NCBI RefSeq assembly: GCF_013141765.1 | Contig: NZ_WHOD01000056.1 | Coordinates: 62,001 to 126,000 of the forward strand | DNA from: Paenibacillus foliorum | Lineage (GTDB): Bacteria > Bacillota > Bacilli > Paenibacillales > NBRC-103111 | Reading direction: 5' to 3' | Length of the DNA: 64,000 bases | Part shown: positions 43,201 to 51,322 of the stretch, piece after piece | Layout: every line of letters starts with the position of its first letter | Numbering within the stretch: the first letter of the stretch is position 1 | Notes under the pieces: model-generated | What the model saw: only the letters and a program-made list of their open reading frames with translations | Databases searched by the model: none | What the model was told of the DNA's origin: nothing | Program-made: the position numbers and the translations under genes

Positions 43201-46200
43201 GGATCGGTTACCTGTATATTGCTGAACCCGATTTCTACATCGTACTCATGGTCATAGAGGAATGTAGGGTTCACTTGCCAGTAAATCTTCACCCATCCGT
43301 CCAGTCTTGCTTTCAGATCATCTACTTCGAATTGAATGACTCTTGTGTTCGATGTAGGATTACTGCTTACCGTTGTTGTTTCAACCAGCGCACCGTTTTT
43401 CTTTGTCTTAAAGTTCAAGATTTCGGCGCTTTGCTTCAATGTAAATGAGACATATTTTTTTTCGCCTTGAACTACTAATTTGCCGCTTTTGGGATCGACA
43501 TACTCATACATGACGGATTCTTCATTCGTACCTTTTTTGTAGATCGTATAATCAATGTTATACTCGCCATCACCCAGAGATCCCGCTCCTCCGGGACTAG
43601 TACTAATGACAGAAGCATTGAATACAGTTAGTGCAGCTTGTAGTGCAGCTCCTGCTTGATCAATCAGCGTTTGCGTTGCTGCTGCATTTCCTGCTGTTGC
43701 TTTGGCCTGATTAATGGCTGTTTGCAGCGTGGCTTTAGCACCTGCTGGATATTGGCCGACTGCTATTCCTTCCACAGCCTCATCGTGCTTCGCTAGAGCG
43801 TTGACAATAAGTGTATTTAAAGCAGTAATATTAACTTCTGTACCTACCGAATTGAATTTCAAGCGAATATTGTGATCCTTTTCGTAAGGTGCTCCATTAT
43901 TCATTGTCGATACATGTACCTGAGCCTTCATAATGGCATTGAAATCCGCTACTTCAAACTCCACGACTCTTGTGTTGGCCACTGTGTCCGTGCTAAGTAT
44001 CGAGGTTTCAGTAAGAACACCATTCTTTTCCACCTTCAAGCTCGTTACTATCGAACTGTCCTTCAACGTAAACGATACCTTATTAACTCCCTGCTTTACG
44101 TTTAGCTTGATTGGTCTTAGGAAGTAACCGTTCATGGAGGAAGCTGTATCTGTAGTTTCTTGGAGTGTGGTGAAATCGATTATGTATTCACCGTCTGTAA
44201 TGCTGACTTTAATAACCGATGAAGTAAAAGTCGTTACCGCTGCTTGCAGCGTCACTACCGCTTGATCCACCTGTGCTTGCGTTGCTGCTGCATTTGAAGC
44301 CACCGTTTGAGCTGCTGTGATAGCCGTAAGCAATACAGCCTTCGAGCCCGCTGGATATTGACCATCTGATGTTCCTTCTACAGCTGTGTCATGCTTCGAT
44401 TGCGTACTTGAAATCAGAGTGCTCAGTATAGCTTTATTTGCTGGTTCAGGAATTGAAGGCAGGTTACTGAAACCAACTTGAACATCATACTCGTGATCGT
44501 AGATACCGATTGGAGCAGGAAGTACCCAGTAAATCTTCACCCAACCGTCAACTTTTTTTGTCAAATCCTCGACTTCGAATTCAACCGTTCTTTTATTAGC
44601 TGCTGTATCGGTGCTAGCTGTTGTTGTTTCAACTAAGGATGAGCTCGCGTTCAGCTTTGTTTTGAAACTCAATATTTCCGCATTTTGATTTAAAACAAAG
44701 GATACATACTTCTTACCGTTTTTCAGCGTCAGCTTACCGCTTGTTTTATCTACATAGTCATACATGACGGATGCTTCATCTGAATTGGTTTTAAAGATTT
44801 TAAAACCAATATCATAAACATCGGTATTTGGTTGTGTTGTAACAACGGAAGCATTAAAGGCCGTTACCGCTGCTTGCAGCGTCACTACTGCTTGATCTAC
44901 CTGTACTTGTGTTGATGTTGTGCTCGATAGTGTTGTATTTGCAGCTGTGATTGCACTCAACAAAATCGCTTTGGAGCCTGCTGCATATTGGCCGTTAGCC
45001 GTTCCCTCGACTGCTGCGTCATGCTTCGTTTGAGCGCTAGCGATTAACGTTTTTAAAGTCGTCACATTAATTGCTGTGTCAATGGAATTAAATTTCAAGC
45101 GGACGATGTGATCCATTTCGTAAAATGTACCATTACCCATAGGAGTCGATACATGCACCTTGGCTCTCAGAATTGTCTTGAGGTCTGCGACTTCAAACTC
45201 TACAACTCTAGTGTTGGCTGCTGTATCGGTGCTTAATATGTCGGTTTCTGTAAAAACACCGTCTTTCTCCACCTTCAAGCTTGTTACCGTCTTGGTATCC
45301 TTCAATGTGAACGATACTTTCTTAACTCCCTGTTGTACGTTTAATTTGATTGGTCTCAGGAAGTAGCTGTTCATCGTCGACTCTGCATCTGTAGTTTCTT
45401 TTAGCGTTGCAAAATCGATTATATATTGGCCGTCTGCCAAGCTTGGATTAACCACTGAAGTTGTGAATGCCGTTACCGCTGCTTGCAGCGTCACTACTGC
45501 TTGATCCACCTGTGCTTGTGTTGATGTTGTATTCAAAGCCACCGTTTGTGCTGCTGTGATAGCTGTAAGCAATGTAGCCTTTGAACCTACAGGGTACTCT
45601 CCATTCGCTGATCCCTCAACTGCTGCAGCATGCTTCGCTTGCGCGTCAGCAATAGTCGAATTCAGCTGTCCTTTTTCAGCCAAGCCAATATTGTTAAAGC
45701 CAATTTCAATATTGTACTCATTGTCATAGATACCAATAGGCGGACCTAGATCCCAATAAATCTTAACCCACCCATCCATTCTTTTGGACAAATCGGTAAC
45801 TTCAAATTTAACAATCCTGGTATTGTTGGCTGTGTTCTCGTTTAGTTTATCTGTTTCGACCAAAATACCGTTTTGTTTAGTCTTCAATGATAAAATTTCT
45901 GCATGTTGTTTCAAGGTGAACGAAACGTACTTTTTACCACCTTGAACTGTTAGCTTTCCGCTGTTAGGATCAACGTAAGAGTTCATAACTGATTGCTCAT
46001 TCGTTAGTTCTTTATAAATCGTGTATCCAAGACTGTATTCGCCGTCAGGAAGTGTCGGAACAGGATTATTTGTAATGACGTTAGCTTGCAACGCTGTATA
46101 AGCCGCTTGCAGTGCAGCATACTGTTGATCTATCTTTTCTTGCGAGGTCTCATTACCAGTTGCAAGGGATCGGGATGCATTATAAACGGTCGTGAAGGCT

Positions 46201-46814
46201 GTCATGGAGCCAACCGGATACTGTCCATTCCAAACTCCTTCTCTAGCTGTGCCTGTACCTGCAACCAACACCTTAAGTTGGTCTTTATTTCCTGCTGGAT
46301 TAATTGTCACGGTATAAGAGACATCCGCAACCTTCAATTTGTTGCCATCTTTATTAATAATATAAATATCACTCGCAGTGATTGTAGCCGTCGTAACCTG
46401 TGTTACTGCTTTAGATTGGACAGTTATTCCTAAAAAGTTAATCGAGCTTGTTGTCAGAGCAATAGGCGAATTAACATTCTTCAGATCTGTAGTAAACCTA
46501 TAGCTGCCTGATGAAATTTCGACTTTTTGCGGGGTATTAAATTTGGTTTGCGTTGAAACAGTGGATAATTCCAGCTTACTCGAATCAAAGGAAACTTTTG
46601 CTTCGTATCCATAGACTTGCTGATACACGCTGTTCGTTATATTACCAATAGACTGCCATACCGTTAGCTTATTCCCTCCATAAACTGAACTTGTGGTGGA
46701 TGTTAAATTAACAACAGGTTCATCTGCTGCCATAGCAGCCGGTAACGGAATCCCCGCCAGTAATACAAAAAATATGAGTAAACTGGACATTATTTTCTTG
46801 AATTGCCTATTCAA
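40257..46814 (-). CDS. Giant surface protein with ~10 NEAT domains, FIVAR spacers and three SLH domains
   Basis: This 2185-residue protein starts at TTG (46814), 7 nt behind AAGGAGAG; no ATG fits. Order by residue: signal peptide 1-29 (AAMA), a cohesin-like beta domain ~30-179, then an array of FIVAR-like helical spacers (180-257, 384-461, 587-665, 797-874, 999-1082, 1328-1408) and NEAT domains (258-383, 462-586, 666-796, 875-998, 1083-1207, 1208-1327, 1409-1536, 1537-1655 divergent, 1687-1806, 1825-1985 divergent), and SLH x3 (2010-2185). Odd-numbered NEATs carry YxxxY (YDNEY, YDHEY, YFHEY); domains 2, 4 and 6 carry YxxxH (YEMDH, YEKDH). It is much longer than known Isd proteins. Role inferred: heme capture on the S-layer. 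Confidence 0.92.
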   Translation of the reverse strand: MNRQFKKIMSSLLIFFVLLAGIPLPAAMAADEPVVNLTSTTSSVYGGNKLTVWQSIGNITNSVYQQVYGYEAKVSFDSSKLELSTVSTQTKFNTPQKVEISSGSYRFTTDLKNVNSPIALTTSSINFLGITVQSKAVTQVTTATITASDIYIINKDGNKLKVADVSYTVTINPAGNKDQLKVLVAGTGTAREGVWNGQYPVGSMTAFTTVYNASRSLATGNETSQEKIDQQYAALQAAYTALQANVITNNPVPTLPDGEYSLGYTIYKELTNEQSVMNSYVDPNSGKLTVQGGKKYVSFTLKQHAEILSLKTKQNGILVETDKLNENTANNTRIVKFEVTDLSKRMDGWVKIYWDLGPPIGIYDNEYNIEIGFNNIGLAEKGQLNSTIADAQAKHAAAVEGSANGEYPVGSKATLLTAITAAQTVALNTTSTQAQVDQAVVTLQAAVTAFTTSVVNPSLADGQYIIDFATLKETTDAESTMNSYFLRPIKLNVQQGVKKVSFTLKDTKTVTSLKVEKDGVFTETDILSTDTAANTRVVEFEVADLKTILRAKVHVSTPMGNGTFYEMDHIVRLKFNSIDTAINVTTLKTLIASAQTKHDAAVEGTANGQYAAGSKAILLSAITAANTTLSSTTSTQVQVDQAVVTLQAAVTAFNASVVTTQPNTDVYDIGFKIFKTNSDEASVMYDYVDKTSGKLTLKNGKKYVSFVLNQNAEILSFKTKLNASSSLVETTTASTDTAANKRTVEFEVEDLTKKVDGWVKIYWVLPAPIGIYDHEYDVQVGFSNLPSIPEPANKAILSTLISSTQSKHDTAVEGTSDGQYPAGSKAVLLTAITAAQTVASNAAATQAQVDQAVVTLQAAVTTFTSSVIKVSITDGEYIIDFTTLQETTDTASSMNGYFLRPIKLNVKQGVNKVSFTLKDSSIVTSLKVEKNGVLTETSILSTDTVANTRVVEFEVADFNAIMKAQVHVSTMNNGAPYEKDHNIRLKFNSVGTEVNITALNTLIVNALAKHDEAVEGIAVGQYPAGAKATLQTAINQAKATAGNAAATQTLIDQAGAALQAALTVFNASVISTSPGGAGSLGDGEYNIDYTIYKKGTNEESVMYEYVDPKSGKLVVQGEKKYVSFTLKQSAEILNFKTKKNGALVETTTVSSNPTSNTRVIQFEVDDLKARLDGWVKIYWQVNPTFLYDHEYDVEIGFSNIQVTDPGTEYSLNFTALHATKDEVSSMNGYFIKPGKLTVQQGKKKVSFTVNQSTIVPSFKVEQNGALVETAVVSTDTTANTRVVEFEVGDLTALLNAKVHVSTKLPNGNPYEMDHSIRLRFDVGSNTQLNALITDAQSKHDAAVEGTADGQYPAGTKATLQTAINQAKVTASNAAATQAQLDQAVAALQAALTTFNASVISSSPETLPEGEYNIAYTIYKKGTNEESVMYEYADPKSGKLLVQGGKKYVSFTLKQSAEILNFKTMQNGALAEAATASSDALNNTRVVKFEVNDLNKRLDGWVKIYWQVSPTFLYDHEYDVEIGFRNITVDMTKPVNDGQYNFEFTAVPDDPTAAPVNTYVDTAGSLKIQNSKKTATIKLKNGVTVKKILQLNSDGTVNKELTPQYSAKQSGLVRVLANETGTSNYQFELEDLTAKYEMHLLSGGVETSYKLQFSSVSPVGKLEDITKPDGNGSNPGNPGNPGKYIADGTYSLNYRVLKYETDRNSVMQDYVVTPGYLTVSGGKQYFSMTLKQSKEVTALKTENNGSLTDVEVVERNNEKNTRLVKFEVKNLSSRLKGWVKVDWAEINYFHEYDVEFSFDELSLKKISSDAVLGGGAGAAVASLKNGEYDLGFQVLQHKNTLESKYNDVVAHPAKLIIKDGKRSVAITINDHKLVDDFKVETEKTAANTSDSSAAATVTKTMESATVVSKDEEANTRVVSMETKDLTAPVHVQLDIVIPPTEADLEEHKKAVEKAAANNSDDGYIPMLQKKLEKVDVDFIFDMDALGKKAEEQLTATEPSTENPTAPVAQAGLNDVQGHWAKASIERAVGLGIVNGYEDGSFRPDGEISRAEFTVLIGRALKLEGKQSELNYTDLASIPTWAKSNLEQAVGAGIISSYEDGTFRAERKITRSEIAVMIVRALGLPLDSKESMSFTDAKQIPDWASSQVAAAAKKGIINGRDNNLFAPNASATRAEAVTLILALLNHK
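42207..46277 (-). repeat. Internal FIVAR-NEAT repeat array of the giant gene
   Basis: About 4 kb of coding repeats follow the pattern [FIVAR, NEAT-A, FIVAR, NEAT-B] twice, then FIVAR, NEAT-A, NEAT-B, FIVAR, NEAT-A. Units of one class share long runs such as [18 protein letters not shown]. This explains the direct repeats seen at DNA level, with a ~1.2-kb period, and makes the region prone to recombination and misassembly. Confidence 0.85.
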
Positions 46815-46899
46815 TATGATTCTCTCCTTCTGCCTATAAAGTCTGATAAATCCTTCCCGAAGTTAAAGTTCTCTAGGATGGTACTATCTGTATCCGAGA

Positions 46900-47661
46900 T
46901 TATACCTTGGACTTTCTTGAATTAATTTTGTAGCCAAGGAACATACCGGATACAGCCAACAAAAGGATCAGCATAGTGATGGGTGCCGTGTCGCCTGTTT
47001 GCGGATTCACAACTACTGGCTTGCTTTTATCCGCGCTGGAAGCCGCTTGGCTGCCTGCTGCTGCAGTTAAAGCTTTCTTCGCGGACGCATCCTTCACAAC
47101 TGCTGTCGGCTGCTGCTTCGACGCAGGCTCCACTACCTTGCTTGCACTTGAGCTTGCTGCTGCCGGAGCTTCTACAGCAGGCTTCGCTGCAGCCGCATCG
47201 CTAGCCCCTATGTTCTTGATGCTTTTCTCATCAAATACAAAACGAATCGTGTAGTCATGGTCATAATCAATTGACTCGACTGTAACGTGAATTTTCGATA
47301 GTAAAGGTTTGGACAAGTCATCCACTTTGAAGCTTACTACTCGTGTGTCTTCAGCCTTGTCGCTGCTTACTACAGGAGCATCTACAAAGCTTGCACCACT
47401 TGGAACCTTGAATAGGGTAATCCATTTGCTGTGATTCATTTGGAGCTGAACATTCATTTCACCATTTTTGACAAATACCTTGGCTGGCTTTTCGAAATAA
47501 TCGTTGGCCATGGAAGCCGAATCATTCTCTGCCTTTTTTACGGAGTAATCAACGGTATAAGTCCCATCGGACAATTTGGCAGCAGCATACGCCTCCGGTA
47601 GTGCAAAAAGCGTTGCTAGTAACGTAAATAATAAAGTTGAAACAGCTAACCATCTTTTCAC
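46900..47661 (-). CDS. IsdC-like NEAT protein with NPQTG sortase B sorting signal
   Basis: This 253-residue protein starts at GTG behind GGAGGAAAACAC. A signal peptide ends near residue 26 (EAYA). One NEAT domain follows (29-148), with DSASMANDYF on the lip helix and YDHDY (133-137) as the heme YxxxY motif. An Ala/Ser/Lys-rich wall-spanning linker leads to NPQTG (219-223), a hydrophobic helix and a positively charged tail KINSRKSKV. In S. aureus and B. anthracis IsdC has NPQTN or NPKTG and is fixed by sortase B; the class B sortase here fits. It is first in the minus-strand heme operon, 85 bp before the giant gene, behind a Fur box. Confidence 0.92.
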   Translation of the reverse strand: MKRWLAVSTLLFTLLATLFALPEAYAAAKLSDGTYTVDYSVKKAENDSASMANDYFEKPAKVFVKNGEMNVQLQMNHSKWITLFKVPSGASFVDAPVVSSDKAEDTRVVSFKVDDLSKPLLSKIHVTVESIDYDHDYTIRFVFDEKSIKNIGASDAAAAKPAVEAPAAASSSASKVVEPASKQQPTAVVKDASAKKALTAAAGSQAASSADKSKPVVVNPQTGDTAPITMLILLLAVSGMFLGYKINSRKSKV

Positions 47662-47713
47662 TTGTGTTTTCCTCCATCATTTCTAACGACAAATTTTAAA
47701 AATGATATTCGAT

Positions 47714-47732
47714 AATAACGATAATCATTATC
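47714..47732. promoter_or_regulatory. Fur box of the IsdC-like / giant NEAT operon
   Basis: The perfect 13-bp palindrome GATAATCATTATC (47720-47732) lies within the 19-bp Fur-type site, 50-70 bp before the GTG start. A weaker Fur-like sequence, CGATAACCATTCTCA, is at about 47802-47816. The rest of the 466-bp divergent intergenic region is A/T-rich spacer. Confidence 0.8.
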
Positions 47733-48032
47733 AATAAATCTCAAAAAAAATATTAACTCCTTCGCATTTACCCCATTTCAATCCTCAAAGCAACTATCCA
47801 AACGATAACCATTCTCACTATATGATCAAAAAAAATGTCCTTTCCAATGCTGTTTTTGAGCTTTTTAACCTAAGCCATTCTAACCCCCTTGTTCAATATG
47901 GTAAAATTTAGGCAGATAACAACAGTCACGAGTAGATATTAGCTTAAATTCTGGAAAACTGTCAACCCATTTTATTAATTTAGTATGAATTCACTCATAA
48001 ACGAAGATTCCAGTTGATTCCAAAAATATACG

Positions 48033-48093
48033 TTGACATCAATAATGATATTCATTATCATTCAATCTGTAGTTAATAATGATATTCATTATC
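48033..48093 (+). promoter_or_regulatory. Promoter with two Fur boxes for the plus-strand heme operon
   Basis: TTGACA (48033-48038), 17 nt and TATCAT (48056-48061) form a promoter. The 19-bp site AATAATGATATTCATTATC occurs twice, at 48041-48059 (inside the promoter) and 48075-48093 (downstream of the start), 34 bp apart. Strong repression by Fur when iron is replete is expected. Confidence 0.85.
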
Positions 48094-48127
48094 AACAATA
48101 ACAATTAACTGAAACAGGAGAACTCCT

Positions 48128-49105
48128 ATGAAGAAATCTTTGTTTATCCTCATGGCTATTTCACTGATAGGATTAACAGCCTGTGGCCAAACAGCATCTA
48201 ATAGTTCAGCCAATACGGCTAGCAATATCACCAATTCCACTCAGGACCCGTCCAGCTCTAAGGCTGTAACCCTTACAGACTTTGCCAACCGCAAGGTAAC
48301 CTTCAATACGGTGCCGCAAAAAATAGTAGCATTAAGCAACGGCGAGATGGATATTATCTATGCTCTTGGAGGTACACTTGTCGGCAGACCAACTGCAACT
48401 GGCCCTGTTTCCATACAAGAAGCCAAAAATGTGGAGCAAGTCGGCTCAACACATGGCCTGGATCTGGAGAAAGTAGCCTACCTTAGTCCTGATGTTGTGC
48501 TAGGCAATAATCCGCTAAATACCAAAGATATCCCTGCTCTTGAGGGCATCGGCTCTAAGATGGTCTTAACTAATGCAAATTCTATAGAAGAAGTGATGAA
48601 GCAAATTCAACTATTCGGTCAAATGCTGCAAAAAGACGATAAAGCTGCGCAATTGAACCAAGCGATTGATCAAAAATTGAAAGATCTGAAATCGAACTCT
48701 GCCACAGTTAAGCCGCGAGTCTTACTAGTATATGGCGCTCCCGGTACCTATATGGCTGCTTTAAACAATTCATTGAGCGGCAATATAGTAGTCTCGGCTG
48801 GGGGAGAGAATATTGCAGCCGACTACCCCAAGCTGGATAGCTATCCGCAATATGCCCAGTTAGATACAGAGAAAATTATGAAATCGAACCCGCAGCTTAT
48901 TTTGATTATGAGCCATGGGAATCCGGAAAAAGTGAGAGATGGATTTTTAAAGGAAATGCAGCAGAATGCAGCTTGGAGCAGTATGGATGCTGTAAAAAAT
49001 AATCAAATCGAAATTTTACCTGCTGATCTGTTCGGCACGAATCCAGGTACTAAAGTAATTGAGGCACTTGATATGATGAATAAGCTGCTTCAAGCTGTGA
49101 AGTGA
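48128..49105 (+). CDS. Second heme/iron ABC transporter lipoprotein (HmuT/IsdE-like)
   Basis: This 325-residue lipoprotein has lipobox LTAC (Cys 19) and a Ser/Asn-rich linker. ANRKVTFNTVPQKIVALS is the standard start of FecB-type binding proteins. In the place of the IsdE Met it has His 109 (QVGSTHGLDLEKVAYLSPD) and it also has a His near 263 (LILIMSHGNPEKV). This may mean His/His heme ligation; it is read by eye, not from a structural alignment. The ATG follows AACAGGAGAACTCCT. First gene of the plus-strand Fur-regulated operon. Confidence 0.9.
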   Translation: MKKSLFILMAISLIGLTACGQTASNSSANTASNITNSTQDPSSSKAVTLTDFANRKVTFNTVPQKIVALSNGEMDIIYALGGTLVGRPTATGPVSIQEAKNVEQVGSTHGLDLEKVAYLSPDVVLGNNPLNTKDIPALEGIGSKMVLTNANSIEEVMKQIQLFGQMLQKDDKAAQLNQAIDQKLKDLKSNSATVKPRVLLVYGAPGTYMAALNNSLSGNIVVSAGGENIAADYPKLDSYPQYAQLDTEKIMKSNPQLILIMSHGNPEKVRDGFLKEMQQNAAWSSMDAVKNNQIEILPADLFGTNPGTKVIEALDMMNKLLQAVK

Positions 49106-49112
49106 TGAGAAT

Positions 49113-50108
49113 ATGAATATACAACAGCGAAATTCTCGAAGAAAACTTGTTTTAATTGCGGCTCCACTGCTCCTTCTTATTGTAGCTTTTTATGGCCTGA
49201 CCTATGGTTCAGTTCCTATATCATTCCAAGAAATTTGGGCGGTGTTCACCTCTCACGGCCAACCCGTCCATGAAAAAATCATCATGAATTTAAGACTCCC
49301 AAGAGTGCTGATTGGACTATTAACTGGAGCATGCTTAGCTGCTTCCGGAGCTCTGCTTCAAGGAGTTATGAAGAACCCGTTAGCTGACCCGGGAATTATC
49401 GGAGTCTCTGCTGGCGGAGGTCTGGCAGCCATTATAGCAATGATTGTATTACCGCAATTCAGCTACCTGCTTCCTGTTCTAGCATTCGCTGGGTCATTTA
49501 TCACCGCTGTTATTATTTACATGTTGGCTTGGGATAAAGGGGCATCCCCCTTAAAAATTATTCTAGCCGGTGTTGCGATTAATGCTCTATTAGGAGCCAT
49601 CATGAACGGAATTATGGTCTTATTCAGCGACCGGGTTCAAGCTGTACTGCCTTGGCTGGCAGGCGGACTAAGCGGACGGAGCTGGCATCATCTTGAGTTC
49701 ATGGCCCCTTATGCAATTATAGGTCTTGTATTATCTGCATTTTCAATTAAATCGTCTAACCTGCTGCTATTGGGGGATGACTCAGCCAAGCTGCTCGGCC
49801 AGAAGGTCGAGCTCCATAGGGTGCTGATTATTTTATTAGCTGCTCTGTTAGCTGGGGTTGCTGTCAGTGTAGCTGGTTTAATCGGTTTTGTCGGATTAGT
49901 AGTCCCACATGCAATACGTCTGCTGACCGGTGAAGATTACCGTTATTTACTCCCTTTATCTATCGTTGGTGGAGCCACATTGGTTGTCCTTGCAGACACG
50001 ATTGCCCGTTCTTGGTTTGATCCCATTGAGCTTCCTGTCGGTATATTGTTGGCAGGCTTGGGCGCCCCGTTCTTTCTATATCTATTAAAGAAACGGAGAA
50101 TCATGTGA
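49113..50108 (+). CDS. FecCD-type ABC transporter permease
   Basis: This 331-residue membrane protein is of the BtuC/FecCD/HmuU fold with LRLPRVLIGLLTGACLAASG, LLQGVMKNPLADPGIIGVSAGGG and SVAGLIGFVGLVVPHAIRLL (coupling loop). It begins 7 nt after the binding-protein gene and its end overlaps the ATPase start by 4 bp. It forms the channel for the heme or chelate bound by the preceding lipoprotein. Confidence 0.95.
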   Translation: MNIQQRNSRRKLVLIAAPLLLLIVAFYGLTYGSVPISFQEIWAVFTSHGQPVHEKIIMNLRLPRVLIGLLTGACLAASGALLQGVMKNPLADPGIIGVSAGGGLAAIIAMIVLPQFSYLLPVLAFAGSFITAVIIYMLAWDKGASPLKIILAGVAINALLGAIMNGIMVLFSDRVQAVLPWLAGGLSGRSWHHLEFMAPYAIIGLVLSAFSIKSSNLLLLGDDSAKLLGQKVELHRVLIILLAALLAGVAVSVAGLIGFVGLVVPHAIRLLTGEDYRYLLPLSIVGGATLVVLADTIARSWFDPIELPVGILLAGLGAPFFLYLLKKRRIM

Positions 50109-50899
50109 TGACAGCTATTCAGACAGAGCATCTTGAGCTTCATGTAGGCTCCTTTCAGCTTCATGATATATCCGTATCAATTCCAGCTGAGAAAGTGACG
50201 GCAATAGTGGGCCCGAATGGTTCAGGTAAATCGACTTTATTAAAAATTATTACGCAGCTGCTTCATGCCGATAAGGGAAAAGTTCTCATTAATAACAAGC
50301 CTGTTAAGGAATATAAAACAATAGAGCTGGCCCAAACATTAGCTATGCTTACCCAATCCAAACACTCGCTTCCTGAGCTGACAGTCAGAGAGTTAATTAC
50401 GTATGGGCGTTCCCCTTACAAGCGGTTATTCGACCGAATAACGTCCGACGATACAAGTATTATTGATTGGGCAATGGAAGTTACCAGCACTAAAAAACAT
50501 GAGAACCGCATGTTCCATACTTTATCTGGAGGTGAACAACAAAAAGCGCGTATAGCGATGGCACTAGCACAACAAACAACTATCATCCTGCTTGATGAAC
50601 CTACCACATTCCTGGATATTGCCCACCAGTTAGATGTGATGGAGATGCTGCAAAAGATTAATCAGGAATTTAAGATCACGATTGTCATGGTGCTTCACGA
50701 TCTTCAGCAGGCTGCCAGTTACTGTGATTATTTGATCGCAATGAAGAATGGGAAAGTCATGGTAACTGGCAAACCGAACGAGATCCTATCTTCTCATTTT
50801 CTAGAAGACGTATACAACATTGAAGCCAAAGTAACATTCGTAGATACATACCCCATTATTATCCCAATAAAAACTTTAAACAATAATAGGAGGAATTAA
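50105..50899 (+). CDS. Heme/siderophore-type ABC transporter ATPase
   Basis: This 264-residue ATPase has Walker [16 protein letters not shown], the signature [17 protein letters not shown], Walker [17 protein letters not shown] and H-loop [15 protein letters not shown]. It is similar to the ATPase at 37429-38211 but clearly distinct, so the locus has two complete importers. The start overlaps the permease stop (ATGATG). Confidence 0.94.
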   Translation: MMTAIQTEHLELHVGSFQLHDISVSIPAEKVTAIVGPNGSGKSTLLKIITQLLHADKGKVLINNKPVKEYKTIELAQTLAMLTQSKHSLPELTVRELITYGRSPYKRLFDRITSDDTSIIDWAMEVTSTKKHENRMFHTLSGGEQQKARIAMALAQQTTIILLDEPTTFLDIAHQLDVMEMLQKINQEFKITIVMVLHDLQQAASYCDYLIAMKNGKVMVTGKPNEILSSHFLEDVYNIEAKVTFVDTYPIIIPIKTLNNNRRN

Positions 50900-50900
50900 T

Positions 50901-51236
50901 ATGATCATCATAACAAACACATCCCAAATTACAAAAGGTAATGCACACAAGCTTATTGAACGTTTCGATAAGGTAGGTAAAGTAGAGTACATGGAAGGCT
51001 TTCTAGGCCTAGAGGTTCTTCTAACTGAGAACACGCGTGAGCATGATGAGGTTACTGTAGTTACCCGTTGGGAGGAGAAAGAAAACTTTCAAGCCTGGAC
51101 CCGCAGTGACGCATTCAAAGAGTCCCATGCACATGGCAGAGAAATCCCTGAGTATATTGTCTCGAACAAAATCTCATTCTATGAAGTAAAAATTGTAAGA
51201 CAGCCGATTGCAGCAGGCCAAGATAAACCAGCTTAA
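50901..51236 (+). CDS. hmoA: Heme-degrading monooxygenase, HmoA/IsdG family
   Basis: This 111-residue ABM-domain (dimeric alpha/beta barrel) protein reads [20 protein letters not shown], then [31 protein letters not shown] and [10 protein letters not shown]. It is very close to B. subtilis HmoA as I remember it. The Asn-7 and Trp in WTRS match catalytic-pocket positions of IsdG-like enzymes, and ESHAHG supplies the proximal heme His. It opens imported heme and releases iron in the cytoplasm. The ATG follows AGGAGGAATTAAT. Last gene of the Fur-controlled operon. Confidence 0.93.
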   Translation: MIIITNTSQITKGNAHKLIERFDKVGKVEYMEGFLGLEVLLTENTREHDEVTVVTRWEEKENFQAWTRSDAFKESHAHGREIPEYIVSNKISFYEVKIVRQPIAAGQDKPA

Positions 51237-51275
51237 AGGCATTGATACAGCAGAATTTTTACCGTACCAAATGTG

Positions 51276-51314
51276 AAAACAACCAAGTCTCCTTAATGGA
51301 GCTTGGTTGTTTTT
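51276..51314. terminator. Bidirectional terminator between hmoA and the GH31 gene
   Basis: AAAACAACCAAG and CTTGGTTGTTTT pair perfectly around a CCTTAATGG-containing loop, with A and T runs on both sides. It ends the plus-strand heme operon and the convergent GH31 gene. Confidence 0.9.
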
Positions 51315-51322
51315 GCAGTAAG

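Noticed and set aside
42207..46277. Periodic direct repeats that might suggest a CRISPR or tandem non-coding repeat
   Set aside because: The repeats are in frame inside one long ORF and encode FIVAR and NEAT domains.
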